Origin: Saccharibacillus sacchari DSM 19268
GTDB lineage: Bacteria > Bacillota > Bacilli > Paenibacillales > Paenibacillaceae
Length of the DNA stretch: 64,000 nucleotides
Assembly: GCF_000585395.1 (NCBI RefSeq)
Contig: NZ_KK073875.1
Location: 5,260,274-5,324,273, forward strand
Reading direction: 5' to 3'
Made by a program: the position numbers and the translations under genes. Positions 7,954-16,930 of this stretch are shown here, piece after piece (position 1 is the first letter of the stretch; every line of letters starts with the position of its first letter). The notes below the pieces were generated by a model. The model was not told the DNA's origin and did no database searches. It worked only from the letters and a program-made list of their open reading frames with translations.

Positions 7954-8970
7954 ATGTTGTTCGAACCATTGTCTTTTGGAACGCTTCGTTTGAAAAACCG
8001 AATCATGATGGCTCCGATGGCGACGTCATTTGCGCAAAACGACGGACTGCCCCAGCCGGAGCATCTGATCCATTACGCTTCCCGCGCATTAGGTCAAGCC
8101 GGATTGATTATGTTGGAATCGACGGCGATCTCTCCGTCCGGCCGGAGCGTATCGCACAATCTGGGCTTATGGAACGATGCGCAAAAGCAAGGGCTGCGAC
8201 AGATCAACGACACGCTGCATCGTCTCGGCTCCAAAACCGGGATTCAGCTTTGGCACTCGGGGAGGAAAAAGGAAAACGAAACGACGGGGGAAACGGTGCT
8301 GTCTGCTTCCGGACTGCCGTTCGAAAGAAGACCGAGGCAAGCCATGAATCGGGAGCAAATCGCCAATGTTGTAACGGAGTTTAAAAAAGCGGCGCACCGG
8401 GCCAAGGAGGCCGACTTCGATGTGATTGAAATTCATGCCGCGCATGGTTTTCTGATCAACGAATTTTTATCCCCGATCACCAATCGACGAGAAGACGAAT
8501 ACGGCGGAGGACGCCGCAATCGCTACCGTTTGCTCGGCGAGATCGTCGATGCAGTCAAGCAGGTATGGACAGGTCCGCTGTTTGTCCGCATTTCTGCCGA
8601 AGAGTACCATCCGGAAGGCAATCACGTCGAAGACCATGTACAATACGCGCGATGGATGAAAGCTCAAGGCGTGGATCTGATTCATTGCAGCAGCGGCGGG
8701 ATTTTACCGGAAGCGCCTCCCGTCTATCCCGGTTACCAAGTGCCTTACGCCGAGCGTATTCGTCTGGCTGCCAACATCGCTACCGCAGCCGTCGGCCTGA
8801 TCGAAACGGGTAAGCAAGCCGAGGAAATTTTGCGCAACGGGAGGGCCGACCTGATCGCGATCGGACGACCGCTGCTGCGCAATCCGTTCTGGGTCGCGGA
8901 AGCGGCACGGGATTTACAGGTGGAGTTGGATGCGCCGCGCGTCTATCGACCGTATTGGAAACAGGGATAA
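7954..8970 (+). CDS. NADH:flavin oxidoreductase (old yellow enzyme, YqjM-like)
   Basis: This 338-residue FMN-dependent ene-reductase has the OYE TIM-barrel motifs: FGTLRLKNRIMMAPM at the N-terminus, EIHAAHGFLINEFLSPITNRR with the paired His region, and AIGRPLLRNPFW near the C-terminus. It would reduce activated C=C bonds with NAD(P)H. An in-frame ATG exists at 7822 but overlaps the divergent regulator; AAAGGAGG 9 nt before 7954 makes 7954 the start. It lies next to a broken HxlR regulator that may once have controlled it. Confidence 0.9.
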   Translation: MLFEPLSFGTLRLKNRIMMAPMATSFAQNDGLPQPEHLIHYASRALGQAGLIMLESTAISPSGRSVSHNLGLWNDAQKQGLRQINDTLHRLGSKTGIQLWHSGRKKENETTGETVLSASGLPFERRPRQAMNREQIANVVTEFKKAAHRAKEADFDVIEIHAAHGFLINEFLSPITNRREDEYGGGRRNRYRLLGEIVDAVKQVWTGPLFVRISAEEYHPEGNHVEDHVQYARWMKAQGVDLIHCSSGGILPEAPPVYPGYQVPYAERIRLAANIATAAVGLIETGKQAEEILRNGRADLIAIGRPLLRNPFWVAEAARDLQVELDAPRVYRPYWKQG

Positions 8971-8974
8971 AGAA

Positions 8975-9020
8975 AAAGCACAGGCTGCCCGGCGTACCCA
9001 CGCATGGCGGTCTGTGCTTT
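8975..9020. terminator. Bidirectional terminator between convergent genes
   Basis: AAAGCACAG (8975-8983) and CTGTGCTTT (9012-9020) pair perfectly between the convergent oxidoreductase and the small membrane-protein gene. A or T runs flank both sides. Confidence 0.65.
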
Positions 9021-9023
9021 CGT

Positions 9024-9473
9024 TTACGGATGAAACTGTGCGTATAAGCGATCATATTTCCGGTTTTTTTCATACAAATTAACGAAGCCCAAGATGACGC
9101 TGAACGCGACCAGCATCGCCGGAAGAACGATTCGAATACCGAGCGGTTGGCTATTCAACAAACCGGCAAGATCGTAACCGTTGACCACAATTTGCCCGAA
9201 AACCAGAATAAACAGCATGAAAATCAATGATTTCAGAGCTTCAAGCAATACGATGACCAGCTTCGGCCAAGACTGTTTCCGTTTCCAGCTTCTAAAAAAA
9301 TGCTCTTCGTTTTTCTTTTCGTTGATTAGCAAAAATCCGCCTCGGATTCCGAACAAAGCCAACACCGTGTAATAGATCGCCGGGTATCCGATTTCGACGC
9401 GCAAAGGAACAAATATCAAAACGGCCAATAGGCCGAACGCCAGAACCGCGCGGGTTGTTTTGTTGAATTCCAT
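9024..9473 (-). CDS. Hypothetical four-helix membrane protein
   Basis: This 149-residue protein has about four hydrophobic segments (near 8-28, 29-45, 80-100 and 115-137) and charged loops; I do not recognise a family. AAGGAGAG stands before the ATG at 9473, which is preferred over a longer frame to 9527. It is monocistronic and convergent with the oxidoreductase gene. Confidence 0.65.
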   Translation of the reverse strand: MEFNKTTRAVLAFGLLAVLIFVPLRVEIGYPAIYYTVLALFGIRGGFLLINEKKNEEHFFRSWKRKQSWPKLVIVLLEALKSLIFMLFILVFGQIVVNGYDLAGLLNSQPLGIRIVLPAMLVAFSVILGFVNLYEKNRKYDRLYAQFHP

Positions 9474-9549
9474 CGTTCGTCTCTCCTTCCTCAAACACAC
9501 ATTAATTTCCATATTAACATATAACAAATCGACGGCAAAGCCTCACGAC

Positions 9550-9579
9550 TTGTTTTTCCAAAACGTTTTCACTTATAAT
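9550..9579 (+). promoter_or_regulatory. Promoter of the cyclase-family gene with internal palindrome
   Basis: TTGTTT (9550-9555) and TATAAT (9574-9579) are 18 nt apart, 36 nt before the gene. The spacer holds the 10-bp palindrome AAAACGTTTT (9560-9569), a possible operator. Confidence 0.5.
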
Positions 9580-9614
9580 TAACCATTAAAAAAGGAAAAA
9601 AGAGGTGGGTATTC

Positions 9615-10352
9615 ATGACCAACGAACTTCTCGACGCGCTTAAATGGCTCAAACAAAAACAATGGATCGACCTGACCCACACCTTCGGACCGGATTCTCC
9701 GCATTTTGCGGCGTTCGCGCCTGCCGAATTCGAAACGCTGTTCGATCACGACGACGGATTTTTCGCGCAGCGCTTCAGTTTTGCCGGACAATACGGAACG
9801 CATCTGGATGCTCCGATTCATTTTGTGCGGGATACGCGTTACTTGGATGAACTGGACTTGAAAGAACTTGTGCTGCCGCTGGTCGTGATCGACAAGTCCG
9901 AGGAAGCTGCCGCCGATGCCGATTACTCATTGAGTGTGCAGGATATCGAAGAGTTCGAAGCGAAGCACGGAACGATCGAAGCCGGCAGCTTCGTCGCGTT
10001 GCGCACCGATTGGAGCCAGCGCTGGCCGAGTCAAGAACAGTTCGAAAACAAAGATGCGGACGGCAACAATCATGCTCCCGGCTGGTCGCTTGAAGCGCTG
10101 GAATTCTTGTTCCGTGAGCGCAAGATCGCGGCTGTAGGCCATGAAACGTTCGATACTGATTCCGCGGCCGATTATACGAAAAACGGGGCGCTGATCGGCG
10201 AATATTATGTGCTGGAACAAGACGCGTATCAGGTGGAACTGCTGAAAAACTTACATCTGCTTCCGCCGAAAGGCGCCGTGATCTTTAATATCGTACCGAA
10301 AGCGGAAAAAGCATCGGGCTTCCCGGTACGCTCGTTTGCGATCCTGCCTTAA
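9615..10352 (+). CDS. Cyclase-family hydrolase (KynB-like)
   Basis: This 245-residue protein belongs to the cyclase family (PF04199), which includes arylformamidase KynB and isatin hydrolase. The family signature YGTHLDAPIHF is present near residues 57-67 and the metal-binding IDLTHTFGPDSP near 15-27. These enzymes use a divalent metal to hydrolyse amides or open lactams. No other tryptophan catabolic gene is near, so kynurenine formation is not supported. A run of A/G (AAAGAGGTGGG) before the ATG serves as ribosome binding site. Confidence 0.85.
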   Translation: MTNELLDALKWLKQKQWIDLTHTFGPDSPHFAAFAPAEFETLFDHDDGFFAQRFSFAGQYGTHLDAPIHFVRDTRYLDELDLKELVLPLVVIDKSEEAAADADYSLSVQDIEEFEAKHGTIEAGSFVALRTDWSQRWPSQEQFENKDADGNNHAPGWSLEALEFLFRERKIAAVGHETFDTDSAADYTKNGALIGEYYVLEQDAYQVELLKNLHLLPPKGAVIFNIVPKAEKASGFPVRSFAILP

Positions 10353-10364
10353 GGCCGTTATTCT

Positions 10365-10526
10365 AGGGCGTGTCTTAAAACTCCGATGAAAGCAGATTTT
10401 GCCGAATTTTTGTGCTCAGCAAGGAACTTTTTCGAAGTCGTGCCGGGGCACGTCAAGAAACAGTGACGCCGCGGAGCGCGAAAAGGCGGTAAAATCTGTA
10501 CATCGTCGAGTTTTAAGACACGACCT
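10365..10526. repeat. 162-bp inverted-repeat element, family 2, copy 1
   Basis: The ends AGGGCGTGTCTTAAAACTC (10365-10383) and its partner at 10508-10526 pair at 18 of 19 positions. The interior contains GTGCCGGGGCAC, a small palindrome. The element matches 63274-63435 in inverse orientation along its whole length, with the same 162-bp size. It lies between the cyclase gene and DUF5713 and encodes no transposase, so it looks like a non-autonomous (MITE-like) element or a structured RNA repeat. Confidence 0.85.
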
Positions 10527-10567
10527 AAAGTCAGCATCGGATTTTAAACTGAAGGGAGTTCACGCGC

Positions 10568-10885
10568 ATGAAGCATTCGATCACCTATTTGCATGACATG
10601 TACCAAGATTCTTATTTCCCCGATTTTCTGGTCGACAAGATCAAAGCCGAGCTTCAAGGATTGGAACAATTTTTGCAAGCCGGACCGTACGAGACCGAAG
10701 AAGTTCAAGCCAAGCTGGATGACGTGACCATCGCGATCAACGGCATTCAGGAAGAGTTTTTCGAACATAACAGCGATATTGAGACGGTCGGACGCGATTC
10801 GATCGCGGTCACCGTCGAGCAGATCTTGCAAGCGCACGGAATCGAGATCGATCTGGAAACGGCGCTGCAAGAACGGGATTGGTAG
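10568..10885 (+). CDS. DUF5713 family protein
   Basis: This 105-residue acidic, helical protein matches what I know of DUF5713: YFPDFLVDKIKAEL near the start, IQEEFFEHNSDIETVGRD in the middle and a terminal ALQERDW. Function is unknown. GAAGGGAG lies before the ATG. It is preceded at once by the 162-bp repeat, which therefore probably carries or replaces its promoter region. Confidence 0.8.
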   Translation: MKHSITYLHDMYQDSYFPDFLVDKIKAELQGLEQFLQAGPYETEEVQAKLDDVTIAINGIQEEFFEHNSDIETVGRDSIAVTVEQILQAHGIEIDLETALQERDW

Positions 10886-10905
10886 ATGTCGCACGTAGAG
10901 GAATA

Positions 10906-10941
10906 TGAATACCGCGATGGTCCCGGGACTATCGCGGTATT
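10906..10941. promoter_or_regulatory. 36-nt palindrome overlapping a -35 region
   Basis: GAATACCGCGATGGTCCC (10906-10923) is followed directly by its reverse complement with a single G/T wobble (10924-10941). There is no T-run, so it is not a classical terminator. The right arm ends inside TTCGCA (10939-10944), which lies 17 nt before TATAAT at 10962-10967. It is therefore placed as an operator for the next operon. Confidence 0.6.
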
Positions 10942-10967
10942 CGCAATGCGCTTGGTTCGGGGTATAA
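10939..10967 (+). promoter_or_regulatory. Promoter of the kinase-HD/RNA ligase pair
   Basis: TTCGCA and a perfect TATAAT are separated by 17 nt, 39 nt before the start codon. The -35 half overlaps the large palindrome. Confidence 0.55.
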
Positions 10968-11006
10968 TACACATTGGGACCACCGCCGAAAGGAGGTGAA
11001 TTCCTT

Positions 11007-11987
11007 ATGAATACGATTCATATGCTGGTCGGCATTCCCGGCAGCGGTAAAAGCGTTTATGCTCGGCAGCTGGAAAAAGCGACGCGGGGCGTCATCGTCT
11101 CGACGGACGGAATCCGGCTGCGGTTGTTCGGCGGCGAATCCAAGCAAAAAAATACGTATATCATCTTCGACGAAGCTTTTCGGGAAATCGGGCAAGCTTT
11201 GGCGGACGGACGCGACGTGATTTTCGACGCGACGAACGTGGATCGGGCTCGGCGCGCGAAGTTTTTGAAGCGTTTCTCCGATACGCCTGTAGAGTGCCAC
11301 TTCTTCGATACGTCGTACGAGACGGCGCAGCGACGCATCTCTTCGCGCAAACGCAAGCTGGACGACAAGATTTTGACGAAGTATGCCAAAAATCTTCAAT
11401 TTCCGCTTCTTGGCGAAGGGTTTACGACCGTGCATATCGTGCATGAGAGTGGAAACGAAGCATCGGACGGCTCGAAACCTGCACTAGACCGCGGCGAGAT
11501 CGAAGAGCTGCTGGCTCGGCAGGCGAGTCACGACGAGCTGTTCGCGCATTTGTCCCGCCATCCCCTTTTCGCGCAGATGCCCGGGTACGACCAGGGCAAT
11601 CCGCATCACAGCCGCACGCTGTCTCTTCATACGTACGCCGTGTTGGAATACGTGAATGCTTTTTACGAAGAAGAAGACAAGCTTGCGATGCAATGGACGG
11701 CGCTGCTGCACGATATCGGCAAGCCTTTCTGCAAAGTGTGGAAAGAAAACCGGGGCTACTATTCGTATTTCGGTCACGAGCATGTCTCGGCGTCCATCGC
11801 TTGCAATCTGTTAAAAAGCTTGGGTTACGACGACAAGTTCGTGCTGGACGTGGCGAGCCGGACGGAGATGCACATGGAGATCATGCACGGCGGAGACGCG
11901 GGCGCGTCCAACGTGTACCATCTGCTGGGCGGAGAACTGCTTGCGAAGATGTACTTTTTTGCGGAAGCCGACACCTATGGAAAATGA
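11007..11987 (+). CDS. Polynucleotide-kinase-like P-loop domain fused to HD phosphohydrolase
   Basis: This 326-residue protein starts with a P-loop kinase of the T4 PNK type: GIPGSGKSVYARQ at about 9-21, STDGIRLRLFG, and DVIFDATNVDRARR (Walker B-like) to about 160. A second half (about 175-326) is an HD domain: HSRTLSLHTYAVLEYV, LLHDIGKPFCK and HEHVSASIACNLL. AAAGGAGG before 11007 fixes the start over an upstream in-frame codon. A similar HD-plus-kinase fusion (Deinococcus DRB0098) has end-healing kinase and phosphatase activities. An RNA ligase gene follows after 47 nt, which supports a nucleic-acid repair role. A small-molecule kinase remains possible. Confidence 0.78.
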   Translation: MNTIHMLVGIPGSGKSVYARQLEKATRGVIVSTDGIRLRLFGGESKQKNTYIIFDEAFREIGQALADGRDVIFDATNVDRARRAKFLKRFSDTPVECHFFDTSYETAQRRISSRKRKLDDKILTKYAKNLQFPLLGEGFTTVHIVHESGNEASDGSKPALDRGEIEELLARQASHDELFAHLSRHPLFAQMPGYDQGNPHHSRTLSLHTYAVLEYVNAFYEEEDKLAMQWTALLHDIGKPFCKVWKENRGYYSYFGHEHVSASIACNLLKSLGYDDKFVLDVASRTEMHMEIMHGGDAGASNVYHLLGGELLAKMYFFAEADTYGK

Positions 11988-12034
11988 GCATAACGAAACC
12001 AATCGATTCATGAACGAGTTCAAGAGGTGATTCC

Positions 12035-12664
12035 ATGAAAATCAAATACCCGAAAACGATGCACCTGCCCTGGTCCAGAAGCTATACGGACGACGACAAG
12101 ATTTTACGGGACACGGCGCATTTTATCGGAAAAGAAGTGGTCGTAACGGAAAAAATGGACGGGGAAAACACCACGATGTACCCGGACCATATCCATGCAA
12201 GGTCGCTCGACAGCAAAGACCATATTTCTCGGCATTACGTCAAAACGCTGCACGGAGGCATACGGTATCTGATTCCGGAAGGTTGGCGGTTATGCGGGGA
12301 AAACGTGTACGCGAAGCATTCGATCAAATACGAGGCTTTGCCGGGGTACTTCATGCTGTTCTCGGTGTGGGATGACCGCAATGCCTGCCTGTCTTGGGAC
12401 GAAACGGAACGCTTGGCGCGCGAACTGCATATTCCTACGGTTCCGGTGTTGTATCGGGGCGTTTGGGATGAAAAAGCGATTAAGGAATGCTATACGCGCG
12501 TATCGAAATACGGCGGCGAGCAGGAAGGTTACGTTGTACGTCTAGTCGATTCTTTCGCCTATGACGACTTTAAGAAAAGCTTGGCTAAATTCGTGCGTAA
12601 AAACCATGTCCAAACGGATGATCATTGGCTCAGCCAACCGGTGAAACCGAACGAACTGGGGTGA
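12035..12664 (+). CDS. RNA ligase family protein (nucleotidyltransferase)
   Basis: This 209-residue protein carries the covalent nucleotidyltransferase motifs: EKMDGEN (motif I, Lys is the AMP acceptor, near residue 46), RLCGENVYAKHS (motif III), QEGYVVRL (motif IV) and AKFVRKNH (motif V). Compact size and these motifs match Rnl5-like RNA ligases such as Deinococcus DRB0094. It would seal 5'-phosphate ends in RNA or nicked duplexes. GAGGTGATTCC precedes the ATG. The kinase-HD gene lies directly upstream, so the two genes would heal ends and then join them. Confidence 0.85.
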   Translation: MKIKYPKTMHLPWSRSYTDDDKILRDTAHFIGKEVVVTEKMDGENTTMYPDHIHARSLDSKDHISRHYVKTLHGGIRYLIPEGWRLCGENVYAKHSIKYEALPGYFMLFSVWDDRNACLSWDETERLARELHIPTVPVLYRGVWDEKAIKECYTRVSKYGGEQEGYVVRLVDSFAYDDFKKSLAKFVRKNHVQTDDHWLSQPVKPNELG

Positions 12665-12865
12665 ACAAAACAAATAAGCCGCAGCCGGAAAACAGGTTTG
12701 TGCGACTAGACTAAACCATGAAGTTGATTAACAAAAAGAAAGGAGAGAGTCCGATGTAAGATACAATGTAGGTCCTATCGCGAAAACGACTGGATATTCA
12801 GCAACCGCCGTCTTCTCAAGCTTCGACTTCTAGTCTCCCTCACTTCCACATTTTATCCTTCTGCC

Positions 12866-13243
12866 TTACATCACGCGAATTCGATTCGCTCCTGCCAGTC
12901 CCCGAAGCTCCAACTGCAACCGATCCTTCTGATCTTCCGGCACTTCCATCTCTACCCCGTAGTAATGACGATTGTTCTCTTCTTTATTCCAACGCAAATG
13001 GCCTTCGAAATGCATCGGATCTTCATTCAACACGAAATCCAGAGCCACGCGAATTCGATTTTTTCCTACAGGAATCTCAAGCGGCAGCGATATCAAGCAG
13101 CCTGATCGACTGATGTCATGCATTTGCGCGGATATCGGCTTGCGCGGAGCAGGCGTGAAGTTCAGGCTTACGATATACAGTTCGAATGTGATCGGTTCAT
13201 CCAGTACATAGCGAAACGGCGACTTTCTTCGATTTCCTGCCAT
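12866..13243 (-). CDS. PilZ domain protein, probable c-di-GMP receptor
   Basis: This 125-residue single-domain protein has the PilZ binding signature: the basic N-terminal RRKSPFRY for RxxxR and DISRSGCLIS for (D/N)xSxxG, followed by HYYGVEMEVP. It would bind cyclic di-GMP and act through a partner. GGAGG lies upstream of the ATG. A GGDEF cyclase is encoded at 34.3 kb. The gene is alone on the minus strand. Confidence 0.85.
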   Translation of the reverse strand: MAGNRRKSPFRYVLDEPITFELYIVSLNFTPAPRKPISAQMHDISRSGCLISLPLEIPVGKNRIRVALDFVLNEDPMHFEGHLRWNKEENNRHYYGVEMEVPEDQKDRLQLELRGLAGANRIRVM

Positions 13244-13330
13244 AGCACAACCTCCATTTTATCCCAAGTGTGTTTGTACTATTCATCGGTTCGCGCGAAT
13301 CGAAAATGAAGAGAAAAGAAAAAAGAACGC

Positions 13331-13804
13331 CTATTGTTGGCGCTCCAATCTCTGCTTCAATCTTTCGTAACGCTCCTCGCTTCCGGCATGAAAAACCGTC
13401 CCCATCAAAAAAGACACAATGACCAAGATCAATGCCAAAATACCGATCGTATCCAAAGGCTGTTCAACCAGCATTTGCAGCAGATTCGTGCCCTCCGTCA
13501 GATAAACGGCAACGGCAAGAATCATCAATCCGATGAATAAATAAGCGCATGCCCGCATGCTTTCCGATAAACTTCCTTTCCAAAACCCTGGAGGTCCGTT
13601 TTCCTCGCGTTTACGAACAAAACGTTCGTTGCTCGTTTCTTCGCCGCGTATTCTCACCAGAGAAATAATCAGCCCAATCACGTTGCCGGCAATGATAATT
13701 CCCAGTATATCTTTTGGAGCAGGTGCCAGAATGATAAAAAACGCCAATGAAAATAAGGAAGCACCGATCGTCCAAAACATCTCGCGCTTTTGTTCGATTC
13801 TCAT
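13331..13804 (-). CDS. Hypothetical four-helix membrane protein
   Basis: This 157-residue protein has hydrophobic segments near 9-29, 32-50, 87-105 and 120-140, and a charged C-terminal tail (ERYERLKQRLERQQ). No family was recognised. The start is preceded by a purine-rich AAGGGGGG. It may be transcribed on its own, since the response-regulator gene ends 149 nt upstream of it. Confidence 0.65.
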   Translation of the reverse strand: MRIEQKREMFWTIGASLFSLAFFIILAPAPKDILGIIIAGNVIGLIISLVRIRGEETSNERFVRKREENGPPGFWKGSLSESMRACAYLFIGLMILAVAVYLTEGTNLLQMLVEQPLDTIGILALILVIVSFLMGTVFHAGSEERYERLKQRLERQQ

Positions 13805-13952
13805 CTAACCCCCCCTTATATTTCCATTATATCATACTAAAACTTGCAAAAAAACCCTGCTTTCCCTTTTTGAATCTGGGAAAACAGAGTTTCGGGTTGA
13901 ACATGCAGATACTTCATACACGGTCAGATGCTCGATTTTATTTGGTCGATGC

Positions 13953-15122
13953 TTAACAACGGCTTTTCGTCTGCTCCCGATACTCCGAAGGCGTACTCCC
14001 GATCTTTTTCCGGAACACCTGCGAAAAGTGCCGGACATCCGGGTAACCTACGCGTTCCGCAATATCGCCGACCTTCAGTTCGGATTCGCCCAGCATCTCC
14101 ATCGCGTGCTCCAATCGAAGCTGAGTGATATACTCTTTGAACCCTTGTCCGGTCTTCTGCTTGAACAACTGGCTGAAGTAGGCCGGATTCAGGTATACGA
14201 CAGACGCTACCTTTTCCAACGACAATTCGGCGCCGTAGCGGGCTTTGATGTACTGAAGCGCCACTTCGACCGCCTGCTCTCCTCCGCTGGCGTAATGATC
14301 GTAAACCTGATATTCCGACGATTCGCGCATGCGCTGCACCTCCTCGGGCACTCGGGACGGATCTTCGATTCGGCTCGACACCAGCAATTGGAACGGTTTT
14401 TTGAGATAACGCTTGAGACAGCTCCGCAATTCCTCGTTCAATCCGGCCATGCTCCCGCGTTCAAGTTTGACCAGCCCGAGCAGGCTTTTGGCGTCAATGC
14501 TTGCGACAAAGCCGCGTCCGAAGGAGGCGATTAGCTCGTTCATGACGTTTTCGACGATAAAATGCTCCAACTTCGTATCGGTGTCGCTCTCCACATGGAC
14601 CATCAGCAAGTGAAAGTCCGGGTAGGATTCGGTAAACGAAGCCAGATCGATTCCGCCTAGATCAAGTCCCGACGCCCATCTGGCAAAGACGGCTTCGCGC
14701 AGAAAACGCAGGTTTTGTTTGAGCAGCAAGCTTTCTTTGGCCCGCACATTGCGTTCGGCAATCTCCTCGCCCATCTTTTTGATCAACTCGACCAGAATGT
14801 CTTTGCCGATCGGCTTGAGCAGATAATCTCTGGCTCCGAGCCGAACCGCTTTTTTGGCATATTCGAATTCGGAGTATGCGGAAATGACGACCCACTTGGC
14901 ATCCGGATGCAGCGTTCGGGACACTTCCATCAATTCGAGTCCGTTCATGCCGGGCATCAGCACGTCGGTGAGCACTAAGTCGATCAGCTCATTCTTCAGA
15001 CGCTGCACTGCCTCGGTCGGTCCTTCGGCGAGAACCACCCGATGCTGCGGAAAGGCTCGTTCAATCGTACGCTGAATTCCGCTGCGAATAATCGGTTCGT
15101 CATCCACGACGAGTATATTCAC
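13953..15122 (-). CDS. AraC-type response regulator (YesN family)
   Basis: This 389-residue protein has a receiver domain (1-120) with the phospho-acceptor Asp53 in VLTDVLMPGMNG and Lys at LLKPIG, a middle region, and a C-terminal double AraC helix-turn-helix (about 285-385: SLEKVASVVYLNPAYFSQLF; VGDIAERVGYPDVRHFSQVF). Its start overlaps the stop of the histidine kinase gene by 4 nt (ATGA). YesN-type regulators activate the adjacent carbohydrate uptake genes, here the ABC transporter at 16.9-20.2 kb. Confidence 0.93.
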   Translation of the reverse strand: MNILVVDDEPIIRSGIQRTIERAFPQHRVVLAEGPTEAVQRLKNELIDLVLTDVLMPGMNGLELMEVSRTLHPDAKWVVISAYSEFEYAKKAVRLGARDYLLKPIGKDILVELIKKMGEEIAERNVRAKESLLLKQNLRFLREAVFARWASGLDLGGIDLASFTESYPDFHLLMVHVESDTDTKLEHFIVENVMNELIASFGRGFVASIDAKSLLGLVKLERGSMAGLNEELRSCLKRYLKKPFQLLVSSRIEDPSRVPEEVQRMRESSEYQVYDHYASGGEQAVEVALQYIKARYGAELSLEKVASVVYLNPAYFSQLFKQKTGQGFKEYITQLRLEHAMEMLGESELKVGDIAERVGYPDVRHFSQVFRKKIGSTPSEYREQTKSRC

Positions 15123-16921
15123 GCAAAGTCCTCCTCCTCGGGAAGCGGGAAGGTGACTCTCACCTTGGTCCCGGTTCCCGGTATGCTGTGGATCGTAAGT
15201 CCGTAAGCGTCACCGTACGTCAAGCGGATACGGCGCTGCACGTTAAGCAATCCGATGCCGATCCGTCCGCCTTCGACGTGCCTGGCGGCCGCGGGCGGAT
15301 AATCGAGCAAAATTTCCAATCGACGAAGGGTGACCGCGTCGATTCCAGCCCCGTTGTCCTCGACGACAATATGCAAATTCTCCTCGTCCACCTCGGAATA
15401 GATGCGTAACGTGCCCCCTTCCCGCAAAGGCTCCAATCCGTATTTAACGGCGTTTTCCACGATAGGCTGCAAAATCATCTTCGGTACGGGCGCGTCCAGC
15501 CAACGTTCTTCGACATCGATTTGCGTCAGCACGCGTCGCCCGAGCCGGGTCTCGATGATCGTGAGGTACGACTTCAATTGCTCCAATTCAAGCCGCAGAC
15601 GCACCCGTGCCCCTTCCTCCCAATCGCTGCTGTACCGGAACATTTTGGACAACGCCAAAATCACGCCTTCAAGACGATCGTCTTCGCGTTCGTCCAACAT
15701 CCAGTAGATCATATCGAGCGTGTTGAACAGGAAGTGCGGATTGATCTGCGATTGCAGCGCCTGCAATTGAGCGTTCTTCTCGCTGATCGACGCCTGCTTG
15801 ATGCCTTCGACCAACCCGTCCATCTCGCGTACCATGCGGTTGAACGAACCGACCAGCACGTTGATTTCCTGGTAGGATTGGATATGCACCTGGCCTTTGA
15901 AATTGCCCGTCTCGACCTGCTTCATCTGCTGGACGAGACGCTTGAACGGCAAGGAAAACGAACGGGAAACGATCGTCGACAGAATCGTCGCTGCAACAAT
16001 GAGCGCCACGATGACGGTAAGCAAAAATTGCTGAGTCTCGCGCAGTTCCAGCTTCAAGTCGCTTTGCGGAGAAGCTCGCAGAATCGTCCAGCCGTTCTTC
16101 TCCACCTGTGCCGCAGTCAACAGCCAATCGCCGCCTTCGTAGGAACGAATTTTTCCCGACTCGAGCAAGCCGGGCCAGCCGGGCGGAATTGACTTCCAGG
16201 CCGCTTCTTCCGTTCCGGTGCGGATAATATCGTTGCTGGCTCCGTCCAAAATGGCGACTTGGGTGTTTTGCCCGACGCTCGCGTTGGACACGGCCGACGT
16301 GATGGCGTCCGCTTCGACTTCGATCAGCACGTAGCCGACCGACTTCAAATTTTCCAGTTCGAACACCTGGCGCCCGAACGCGAAAACCGGCCGGGCCGAC
16401 CAACCGCTCATCAGCGATTCGGGATAGACGCCGAGCCAGCGGATATCGCCTTCCGAACGCCGGAGTTCGGCAAACCACGGTTTGTCGGGATACGTCTGGA
16501 TCGAAGCTCCCGTGGAACGCACGAAGCTGTACACCTTGCCTTGGTCCGCCAAAATATGAATGCCGACGATATCGCTTCGGGAATAGAAAATGGCGCCCAG
16601 AATATCGGTAATCCGCCGCTCGGCCTGAATTTGCGCGCTCGATCCCGCGGACGGATACGGCTGCCGCAGCAGACGCATCAATTCCCCGTTGCTGCCCAGC
16701 GTCTTCGTGACGCTGTCGTAGCCGTCGAGCAGCTGCTCGAACAGCGCGACCGTTTGGGACATATTTTTTTCGGCCAGGGTTCCCACTTGCTCCCGAACCT
16801 GCTCGGTCGCCCGTTGATAGTAGACGAGGCTGACGATCAGCAGAAGACCGAGCAGGCTGAACAGGAACACGGGAAAGAGCCGGCCGTAAATCGTGTTTAG
16901 GCGTTTCGTTAAGCGTCTCAT
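15119..16921 (-). CDS. Sensor histidine kinase (YesM family)
   Basis: This 600-residue membrane sensor has a first transmembrane helix near 13-35, a large extracellular dCache-like region (about 36-300), a second helix near 303-325, HAMP, a His_kinase domain with the phospho-acceptor His in INPHFLFNTLD, and an HATPase domain (VENAVKYGLEPL, VVEDNGAGID, GRIGIGLLN). It passes phosphate to the overlapping response-regulator gene. The gene comes straight after the second permease gene (9 nt), so sensor and transporter are one operon. The signal is probably the oligosaccharide or its binding protein. Confidence 0.93.
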   Translation of the reverse strand: MRRLTKRLNTIYGRLFPVFLFSLLGLLLIVSLVYYQRATEQVREQVGTLAEKNMSQTVALFEQLLDGYDSVTKTLGSNGELMRLLRQPYPSAGSSAQIQAERRITDILGAIFYSRSDIVGIHILADQGKVYSFVRSTGASIQTYPDKPWFAELRRSEGDIRWLGVYPESLMSGWSARPVFAFGRQVFELENLKSVGYVLIEVEADAITSAVSNASVGQNTQVAILDGASNDIIRTGTEEAAWKSIPPGWPGLLESGKIRSYEGGDWLLTAAQVEKNGWTILRASPQSDLKLELRETQQFLLTVIVALIVAATILSTIVSRSFSLPFKRLVQQMKQVETGNFKGQVHIQSYQEINVLVGSFNRMVREMDGLVEGIKQASISEKNAQLQALQSQINPHFLFNTLDMIYWMLDEREDDRLEGVILALSKMFRYSSDWEEGARVRLRLELEQLKSYLTIIETRLGRRVLTQIDVEERWLDAPVPKMILQPIVENAVKYGLEPLREGGTLRIYSEVDEENLHIVVEDNGAGIDAVTLRRLEILLDYPPAAARHVEGGRIGIGLLNVQRRIRLTYGDAYGLTIHSIPGTGTKVRVTFPLPEEEDFA

Positions 16922-16930
16922 AGACTCATC

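Noticed and set aside
10399..10596. 65-codon frame across the 162-bp repeat
   Set aside because: It begins inside the repeat, runs into the DUF5713 leader and has no ribosome binding site; it is in a different frame from the one shared by both repeat copies.
12718..12759. Short 13-codon frame ending in ATG-TAA with a good ribosome binding site before the last ATG
   Set aside because: It could be a leader peptide, but there is no gene downstream on this strand and no terminator or attenuator pattern, so I treat it as chance.
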